Below, in pieces: positions 58,290-64,000 of a stretch of 64,000 bases of DNA. The stretch's first letter is position 1; each line of letters opens with the position of its first letter. Source of the DNA: Methanolobus vulcani (lineage in GTDB: Archaea; Halobacteriota; Methanosarcinia; Methanosarcinales; Methanosarcinaceae); assembly GCF_006546655.1 (NCBI RefSeq), contig NZ_VIAQ01000015.1, positions 372,001 to 436,000 of the forward strand, written 5' to 3'. Below the pieces are notes generated by a model. The model did no database searches. It was not told the DNA's origin and saw nothing but the letters and a program-made list of their open reading frames with translations. A program made the translations under genes and the position numbers.

Positions 58290-58385
58290 GGGGAACAGGT
58301 GGGGGCACCTGAGTGGGGAATTGGAGTATGGGCGAAAGGGGCGCCATTTCGGTTTGATCGAAGTGGCGCGGTTATTGTCTATTTT
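58252..58385 (+). ncRNA. Candidate structured small RNA
   Basis: A GC-rich island sits in the AT-rich 568-bp gap 57980-58547. TATTTAAAA at 58222-58230 could be its TATA box. Hairpin 1, CAGGTG/CACCTG with a GGGG loop, is at 58296-58311. Hairpin 2, an 11-bp stem (one G-U) GCGCCATTTCG/CGAAGTGGCGC with a 7-nt loop, is at 58341-58369. TGGAGTATGRGCG occurs twice, at 58270-58282 and 58322-58334. T-rich sequence follows. No known RNA family is recognised. Confidence 0.5.
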
Positions 58386-58547
58386 GATATTCCTCCTCTA
58401 ATCACATTTTAATATCATTTTAGCTGGTGTTTAATCTATTGCTTATTATTCAGCTTGATATCAATGCTTTTAGACGTTTTGTATTCTCTAATTATTTATC
58501 ATTTCAGATTAATTTAAATATAATAATATGCTTTCAGCAAAGACTTT

Positions 58548-59522
58548 ATGAAAAGCATTAAAATTACTAATTACTCCTATTTAGAGCTTATAATCTCATG
58601 TACTATCTTTGGAGCTAGTGGAATCTTTCTAAAACATATATATTTCATGCAAACAGTATCTGTTATATTTTATAGGCTTATTTTCGGATTTATTCTTTTA
58701 TTGGCATATTGTATACTATCTAAAAAGTCACATGTCCTCTTTATTAAGAAAAAAAGACGTTATATCTTGTTAATTGCAATATTCAACGTTTTAACTCTCT
58801 ATACATACTTTAGTTCCATCAAATACTCAGGAATTTCAATTGCAGTCCTTTTACTGTATACTGCTCCGGTATACGTTACACTCCTATCTCCATTATTGCT
58901 TAAAGAAAAAATTACAAAACGTGGAATGTTCTCATTAGTTATCTCTGTATGTGGAATACTTCTCGTAGTCCTGCCGGAAAGTAACACTTCTGCCAATACA
59001 AAGCTTTTCACAGGAATAATATTGGGTATACTTTCCGGTCTGTCTTATAGTGGAACTATAATGACAGTAAGTTACCTGAAAGATGAATATTCCGGTTTTA
59101 CACAGCTTTTCTGGTCAACTTTTATTAGCTTATTAATCCTTTTGCCATTTGGAAGCAAGGTTCCAGTAGATATTCTGATACCCAATCTGCCTGTCCTCTT
59201 CCTTTTTGGTTTAATTACAACAGCATTTGCTTCTGTTCTCTATCTGAACAGTGCTGCAAAGATTAGGGCACAGACCGTCAGTGTACTTGCATTACTTGAG
59301 CCTGTAAGTGGCATTATCTTCGGCTTCTTATTCCTTCACGAGCCCATATTCCTGAATACTGTCCAGGGGTGTTTCTTCATACTACTTGGTGCATCAATAC
59401 TTGTATTGGAACCCAGGAAGTTGAACCTGCAGGGAAAAGCTTATGGCAAAATATCCATCATGAGAAAGGTCTACCCTGCTTTCAGCTATTTGACGGGATC
59501 ATCGCGTTTAAGAAAATGGTAA
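58548..59522 (+). CDS. DMT-superfamily (EamA) transporter
   Basis: A 324-residue membrane protein with ten predicted helices in two EamA repeats (about residues 12-140 and 150-290). The repeats end in TAPVYVTLLSPLLLKEKIT and LEPVSGIIFGFLFLHEP, the usual EamA pattern. It likely exports or imports a small metabolite such as an amino acid; the substrate is unknown. The gene is AT-rich and stands alone downstream of the RNA candidate. The C-terminal 30 residues are basic. Confidence 0.88.
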   Translation: MKSIKITNYSYLELIISCTIFGASGIFLKHIYFMQTVSVIFYRLIFGFILLLAYCILSKKSHVLFIKKKRRYILLIAIFNVLTLYTYFSSIKYSGISIAVLLLYTAPVYVTLLSPLLLKEKITKRGMFSLVISVCGILLVVLPESNTSANTKLFTGIILGILSGLSYSGTIMTVSYLKDEYSGFTQLFWSTFISLLILLPFGSKVPVDILIPNLPVLFLFGLITTAFASVLYLNSAAKIRAQTVSVLALLEPVSGIIFGFLFLHEPIFLNTVQGCFFILLGASILVLEPRKLNLQGKAYGKISIMRKVYPAFSYLTGSSRLRKW

Positions 59523-59526
59523 TTAG

Positions 59527-59543
59527 GGAAGTATTTTACTTCC
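59527..59543. terminator. Bidirectional hairpin between convergent genes
   Basis: GGAAGTA and TACTTCC pair perfectly around TTT. It lies 5 bases after the transporter stop and contains the stop of the convergent PEF-CTERM gene, so it can serve both. Confidence 0.55.
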
Positions 59544-59913
59544 TGCTGAATAACATGGCTATTCCTGTTACTACAATCAATGGAATCACCAGGTTTGGGA
59601 ATTCAGGGACTTCTTCGCTGCCTTTGTTATCATTATTTCCAGATGATTCGCCACTGGTACCTGATGCGGGGACATTTCCTCCACTCACAGTGCTGCGCCC
59701 TACATGTTTCCACCATCCTTTTTCCTCGCTTAAGTCATTATCCGGGGTGGACATAAGTGGACCCTGATCCGCTGGCTGACTCATGTTGGTGAAATTATCT
59801 GTAAAGTTATCATCATTTATGGCAGGGTAATTGTTTTCATGAGGATAAAATATTCCTATCAGGAAAAGCAGCATCATTAAGCCAATAAAAACATGATATC
59901 TGGTAATCTTCAC
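59536..59913 (-). CDS. Small PEF-CTERM surface protein
   Basis: A 125-residue protein. It has an N-terminal signal/anchor (residues 7-23), then an Asn/Asp/Ser/Gly-rich middle with sequons NFTD and NMS. The C-terminus reads VPEFPNLVIPLIVVTG followed by a hydrophobic stretch and SRK. This is the PEF-CTERM sorting signal recognised by archaeosortase C: PEF motif, membrane helix, basic end. It should be cut and lipid-anchored at the surface; no archaeosortase is in the window. Confidence 0.8.
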   Translation of the reverse strand: MKITRYHVFIGLMMLLFLIGIFYPHENNYPAINDDNFTDNFTNMSQPADQGPLMSTPDNDLSEEKGWWKHVGRSTVSGGNVPASGTSGESSGNNDNKGSEEVPEFPNLVIPLIVVTGIAMLFSRK

Positions 59914-60107
59914 TTAAATTCCTCACATGGATCGGGTTGTTGTCGCTTAGTCTTCTTTATATGGATATACTAAATATATCTTTTCCCGTATACTATTTAC
60001 TTAATTATGCCGCAAGACAGAAACTGCTTTATGGCGGAATATGTAAATATATTATAATATTCCTATCGGTAGCACACTATATGCAGACCAAGCGTGGAGG
60101 TCATGTT

Positions 60108-60548
60108 TTGCTCATCAAATACATAAACAGATTCCAGACATTCATAATTAAAATAATAATGGTCATGATGGTGCTTGTCATCTTAAGCGCCATGCTGGAA
60201 ATTGTCTGGATACTTGTTACTGACTTTTTAACCCCGCCTTATCTGTTGATAGGTGTGGATCAGATTCTGGATATATTTGCTCTCTTTTTCCTGGTAATCA
60301 TAGGAATAGAGTTACTTGAAACAGTAAAGATGATTATCATTGAATCATCCATGAATGTTGATGTCATAATTCTGGTAGGCATCACTGCAATCGTCAGGAA
60401 AATATTGATAGTCGATCTGAAAAATACTGATCCTTTATTTTTAGTAGGAATGGGAATTCTCATTATCGCTCTTGCAGGAACATATTATCTTGTTGTGAAT
60501 TCTGAAAAAGATTTCAAATGCCAACTTAATGAAAATGATGAGCATTAA
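60108..60548 (+). CDS. PsiE-family membrane protein
   Basis: A 146-residue protein with four membrane helices, resembling the phosphate-starvation-inducible PsiE family (FLVIIGIELLETVKMII and IVDLKNTDPLFLVGMG are typical). Function is unknown. TTG 60108 is chosen because GGAGGT lies 6 bases upstream; the in-frame ATG 60081 and the longer frame from 59937 lack such a site. Confidence 0.75.
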   Translation: MLIKYINRFQTFIIKIIMVMMVLVILSAMLEIVWILVTDFLTPPYLLIGVDQILDIFALFFLVIIGIELLETVKMIIIESSMNVDVIILVGITAIVRKILIVDLKNTDPLFLVGMGILIIALAGTYYLVVNSEKDFKCQLNENDEH

Positions 60549-60591
60549 TTGCAGAAATAGACAAAGATTTGTTCATGAGAATAAATAAAGA

Positions 60592-60613
60592 GAAGGGATT
60601 ATTCTATCCCTTC
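60592..60613 (-). terminator. Hairpin terminator containing the chemoreceptor stop
   Basis: On the minus strand GAAGGGAT and ATCCCTTC form a perfect 8-bp stem with a 6-nt loop; the TAA stop spans loop and 3' arm. TCTCTTTATTTATTC follows. Confidence 0.65.
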
Positions 60614-62659
60614 AAATTCCTTTTTGAATCTGAATTTTTCCAGTTTTATTTTGAGAGCGTCTGAAAATTCAGTTAGTTCTCGTGCTGCATCAGTAAGTTC
60701 TGTCATGGAAGCAGTTTGTTCCTCTACTGCTGCCGACACTTCCTGCGTTCCCGCGGCGGATGTTTCTGAGATACTGGAAATCTCTTCAATAGATGCAGTA
60801 ACTTCCTCGATGGATGCAGATTGTTCCTCTGCGGAAGCTGCGATGTTCTGTGCCATTCCTGCTATCTGTGCGCTACTTTCAACTATCAGTTTAACAGCCT
60901 CAACCGTGTCATGAAGTGATTCAGCTCCGCTGGCAACATTGCCTGTGCCTTTTTCTACCGAAATGACAGCATCTTCGGTTCCTTTCTGGATCTCCTGGAT
61001 GAGTTCAGATATCTGTTGTGCAGCATGTCCTGAGTCCTCGGCAAGCTTGCGAACTTCATCTGCCACAACTGCAAAACCTCTTCCATGCTCTCCTGCTCTT
61101 GCAGCTTCAATAGCTGCATTCAGTGCAAGGAGATTAGTCTGGTCTGCAATATTTGTTATAAGATCAACAATTTCACCAATCTTTCTGGATTTAACATCCA
61201 GTTCACGAATTGCATTTGCAGAATCACCGGCAGAACTCTGAATATTGTTCATCTGTCGGAGTAGTTCCTCGGATCTTTTTCCAAGCTCCTGTATAAGTTC
61301 ACTTGCAGATGTTGCATTTTCTGCAGCTACCTGTGCATTGGATGCAATTTCCTGTACGTTATAGGTCATGTCATTCATGGCATTTGATGTTTCATCTGTT
61401 TTCATAGACTGACTCTGCGCTCCGGTAGCTATTTCAGAAATAGTAAGAGCTATCTGGTTAGCAACAGATTCCATTTCAACAGAAGAGGTAAGCATATGGT
61501 TCGAGTTGTTAGTGACCTTGTTGACGTTTAGGTCTATTTCCTGCACCAGTTCTCTCAAACCACCTGCCATCCGGTCAATAGCGGTTGACAGACGTCCTAT
61601 CTCATCTCCTGCATCGCTTTCCATGTTCACTGTCAGGTCACCTTCTGCAATACGACCTGCAGCATCCATCATCTTATCAAGCGGGTCTGTTATTGATCTG
61701 GAAAATTTCCATGCTGCAACTGAACCCATAATAATCAGTATAAGAACAGCTGCTAACATTGTATTCCTGATGGCTTTTGTTCCTTCGGTAAATTCATCAA
61801 GATAACTGCCGGAGACAATGATCCATTCTCTTGGCTCATAATATGTGTAAGCCATCACTTTCTCGCGTCCATCCAACTTGTAATTGATGTAACCTTCCTG
61901 ATTTTCAATAATTTCTTTTGCAAAATCATATTCATAGATACTTTCACCCTCATCCTCAGGATGCATTATCAGGGTGCCATCTGTATCCATTATGTAGACA
62001 TAACCAGTTTTTCCAACAGTTATGGAACTCATCTGTTCTTTCATCTGTTCAAGGAACGGGTCTTCAAGTACTCCTACATAGAGGATTCCTATGGTATTAC
62101 CGGAACTGTCCAGTATAGGTTCATAGGCAGTCAGGTACCATGCGTTAACAACCCATGCTCTTCCGTAGAATGTTTCTCCCTGTGTTACAACAGCATCATA
62201 AACGGGCTGGGATACTGTGGTTCCAACAGCTCTGGTTCCATCATCTTTAATTACATTGGTAGATATCCTAACTGCCTGTCCATTCTCTACCTGGAAAATT
62301 GTGGCAGTTCCTCCAACCATATCTTTTATTTCATCCACAATCTCATAATCATTATTGACGACATAATTATCATTCAGAACCATCTCTCCGTCTATGATGG
62401 AAGGGTTCCCTTTAGAGTAAAAGAATGAACTTGCAACTCTAAGATTACTATTGACTTTTTCCTGTGCAAATGTCAGGGTGGATTCTACATAATTTTTCTC
62501 GATCTGTACTTGTTCTTCGAGGGTTACTTGTATTTCATCGGTTATGCTTGTTTTAGCTTGTTCATATGCATAACTGCCAACAAGCAGAACAGGTATAATA
62601 CTGGCTATCAGTGCAAACGCTATCAATTTCTTTCCGATGGGAATATCTTGATATCTCAT
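60599..62659 (-). CDS. Methyl-accepting chemotaxis protein
   Basis: A 686-residue receptor. Membrane helix 1 (about 11-33) and helix 2 (about 295-317) flank a Cache-type sensor with [19 protein letters not shown] and [21 protein letters not shown] domain follows (about 318-370). The long coiled-coil signalling domain holds the hairpin tip [31 protein letters not shown] 62659 is supported by GGGAGA; the longer frame upstream is not. No che genes are nearby. Confidence 0.93.
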   Translation of the reverse strand: MRYQDIPIGKKLIAFALIASIIPVLLVGSYAYEQAKTSITDEIQVTLEEQVQIEKNYVESTLTFAQEKVNSNLRVASSFFYSKGNPSIIDGEMVLNDNYVVNNDYEIVDEIKDMVGGTATIFQVENGQAVRISTNVIKDDGTRAVGTTVSQPVYDAVVTQGETFYGRAWVVNAWYLTAYEPILDSSGNTIGILYVGVLEDPFLEQMKEQMSSITVGKTGYVYIMDTDGTLIMHPEDEGESIYEYDFAKEIIENQEGYINYKLDGREKVMAYTYYEPREWIIVSGSYLDEFTEGTKAIRNTMLAAVLILIIMGSVAAWKFSRSITDPLDKMMDAAGRIAEGDLTVNMESDAGDEIGRLSTAIDRMAGGLRELVQEIDLNVNKVTNNSNHMLTSSVEMESVANQIALTISEIATGAQSQSMKTDETSNAMNDMTYNVQEIASNAQVAAENATSASELIQELGKRSEELLRQMNNIQSSAGDSANAIRELDVKSRKIGEIVDLITNIADQTNLLALNAAIEAARAGEHGRGFAVVADEVRKLAEDSGHAAQQISELIQEIQKGTEDAVISVEKGTGNVASGAESLHDTVEAVKLIVESSAQIAGMAQNIAASAEEQSASIEEVTASIEEISSISETSAAGTQEVSAAVEEQTASMTELTDAARELTEFSDALKIKLEKFRFKKEFEGIE

Positions 62660-62877
62660 ATTTATTCTCCCGTGTATTATTTTTGTGTCTACAACACCTG
62701 TCAAGTTTCTATAGATATACAAAAGAAGCATTAATATATAAATAAATCTATAAATATCTGTGATTTTGAGTATCAATAGCAGTATTTGCACAGATTATAA
62801 TATATTTTCATATTTTGTCATCGCGACTGTTTGCAAAAAGGTTTAAACCCGTAAGTTCCATTCGGGGTGGAGTCATC

Positions 62878-63585
62878 ATGAAGATACATTGTCTTGTACA
62901 TCTGGAATTCGAAACCCTGGGGAACATCAGGGATTGGGTATGTGAAAAAGAGCATTCCATAACTGTTACCATGCCTTCTGAAAACCAACTATATCCTGAG
63001 CCGGATGATATTGATTTACTTATCATCATGGGAGGGCTCATGAGTGTCTATCAGGAAGATGAATACCCATGGATGAAACAGGAAAAAGAGTTCGTAAAGT
63101 CTATTATATCCTGTGGAAAAGCGGTCTATGGAATATGTTTTGGTGCCCAGATGCTATCAGAGATACTGGGCGGGCAGGTAAGTCGCAATCAACATCGGGA
63201 GATTGGATGGCACAAAATCACAAGCCTCGATGAATTTGACAGGGATTCTCAGTTTTTTAATATACCGAATGAGCTTACTGTTTTCCAATGGCATGGCGAT
63301 ACATTCAGCCTTCCTGCGGGATGCAGGAGGCTTTTTGAAAGCGAAGCATGTCCTGAACAGGGTTTTATTTATGAGGACAAAGTGCTGGCTTTACAATTCC
63401 ATCCGGAAGTTGATGCAGGTTGTGTGGAAAGTCTGCTTGAGAATTGTGGCTCTGACCTGACAGAAGAAGGGAAGTATGTATCATCTGAGGACGAAATAAG
63501 GGGTCGTGATGATTTGCTGGAAGCTTCAGCAAATCTAATGTACTCAATACTTGACTGGTTTGAGAAAATGATAGAAAACACTTAA
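62878..63585 (+). CDS. Class I glutamine amidotransferase (GMP synthase-like)
   Basis: A 235-residue GATase1 domain protein. The nucleophile Cys87 is in YGICFGAQML and the His-Glu pair in QFHPEVD, so the triad is complete. It resembles the stand-alone GuaA-like amidotransferases of unknown substrate rather than the archaeal GuaA small subunit (about 190 residues). ATG 62878 follows GGGGTGGAG. Confidence 0.88.
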   Translation: MKIHCLVHLEFETLGNIRDWVCEKEHSITVTMPSENQLYPEPDDIDLLIIMGGLMSVYQEDEYPWMKQEKEFVKSIISCGKAVYGICFGAQMLSEILGGQVSRNQHREIGWHKITSLDEFDRDSQFFNIPNELTVFQWHGDTFSLPAGCRRLFESEACPEQGFIYEDKVLALQFHPEVDAGCVESLLENCGSDLTEEGKYVSSEDEIRGRDDLLEASANLMYSILDWFEKMIENT

Positions 63586-63611
63586 CATTAACACTGGTAG
63601 TAGGTTGTATT

Positions 63612-64000
63612 ATGCAGGAAAACATCGAGCATATGAGGCAGTTATGTAAAACACGTCCTCTTCGCTACTCTGACCTTGATTATCTGAAAAAAGGGTCAAC
63701 GGCATTTCTTCATGAAAAAGGATATTCAAATGCCAGTATTGCAGAAGCTCTTGATCTGGATGAAAGAGATGTTGAGAACAATCTGAAAGGAACAGGTTTT
63801 GCACTGGATCTCAAAAAAATAGTTCCTTTTGAAAACAAAATCCCCTCTAATATGGGAGACACTGTTGTAATATGTGTTCCATCATGGGGTAATGAAACTC
63901 AGGATTATACTATAAAGGCAATTGTACTCCATTGCGTACCCAGAGGCAACAGCTGTGGCTTATCGGTGTCTCTTCTTGAGGATGCAGATTTTGAGATACC
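63612..64000 (+). CDS. Unidentified gene, 5' part
   Basis: The frame is open from ATG 63612 to the window end (129 codons seen). The N-terminal 60 residues look helix-turn-helix-like (GYSNASIAEALDLDERDVENNL). A beta-rich part with VVICVPSWGNETQDYTIKAIVLH follows. The 26-base gap after the amidotransferase suggests co-transcription. I recognise no family from this part. Confidence 0.6.
   Translation, partial: MQENIEHMRQLCKTRPLRYSDLDYLKKGSTAFLHEKGYSNASIAEALDLDERDVENNLKGTGFALDLKKIVPFENKIPSNMGDTVVICVPSWGNETQDYTIKAIVLHCVPRGNSCGLSVSLLEDADFEI

Overview
The window is chromosomal DNA of a methanogenic archaeon, most likely of the family Methanosarcinaceae. A Methanolobus/Methanococcoides-type genus is possible, but I cannot fix the genus. 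The evidence is an archaeal ribosomal-protein superoperon with archaeal-only members (eS4, eL32, eL19, RNase P Rpp29), an archaeal Rpo3 carrying a two-cluster ferredoxin domain, CDP-archaeol synthase, an archaeal CCA-adding enzyme, ADP-dependent sugar kinases, Cbf5, a PEF-CTERM protein, cytochrome c maturation (CcmF) and exonuclease VII. Many starts are TTG or GTG with strong GGAG/GGTGA ribosome binding sites, and TAG stops are uncommon.

Layout. 1-9.4 kb: end of argJ, argC, two tandem ADP-dependent sugar kinases, an OGG1-type glycosylase, then cca and proA-proB on the minus strand. 9.4-17.7 kb: an AT-rich hypothetical gene, an RMD1/DUF155-like membrane protein, indolepyruvate oxidoreductase iorAB, an unrecognised four-gene cassette (14.3-16.8 kb) with coiled-coil and PASTA modules, and galU. 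17.7-34.4 kb: a long structured leader and the operon rpl3-rpl4-rpl23-rpl2-rps19-rpl22-rps3-rpl29-rnp1-rps17-rpl14-rpl24-rps4e-rpl5-rps14-rps8-rpl6-rpl32e-rpl19e-rpl18-rps5-rpl30-rpl15, then secY-adk-DUF106-cmk-cbf5 and tRNA-Ser(GGA). 34.5-37.7 kb: a zinc-ribbon protein, the rps13-rps4-rps11-rpo3 operon, and two identical tRNA-Leu(GAG) genes. 37.8-49.8 kb: cis-prenyltransferase, a DUF2551-like protein, radical SAM protein, ferredoxin, flavin reductase, an orphan type IV pilus-like ATPase/membrane pair, xseA-xseB, and a CcmF split into two genes in inverted order. 49.9-53.7 kb: carS, pyrE, purD, argF, tRNA-Leu(CAG). 53.8-64 kb: a more variable, AT-rich zone with an Mrr-type nuclease, a broken flavoprotein, phosphoesterase, thrC with a repeat-rich upstream region, a Cys-rich small protein, a structured RNA candidate, a DMT transporter, a PEF-CTERM protein, a PsiE-like protein, a chemoreceptor, a class I amidotransferase, and the start of an unidentified gene.

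How the genes work together. Translation and secretion dominate: ribosomal proteins, the SecY channel, an Oxa1/EMC3-like insertase, Rpo3, tRNA genes, Cbf5 and RNase P protein. Arginine (argJ, argC, argF), proline (proA, proB), threonine (thrC), purine (purD), pyrimidine (pyrE, cmk) and membrane-lipid (carS, cis-prenyltransferase) steps fill most of the rest.

The most interesting signals are these: (1) the 14.3-16.8 kb cassette, whose first three proteins share sequence modules and which carries PASTA repeats with no kinase or membrane segment; (2) a GC-rich hairpin RNA candidate at about 58.25-58.38 kb; (3) structured leaders on both ribosomal-protein operons; (4) a tRNA T-arm/B-box-like hairpin directly in front of cca; (5) repeated use of hairpins that contain the stop codon of the gene they follow; and (6) an array of AACAATGTT-type repeats upstream of thrC. 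All functional claims are from reading the sequence; no searches were run.
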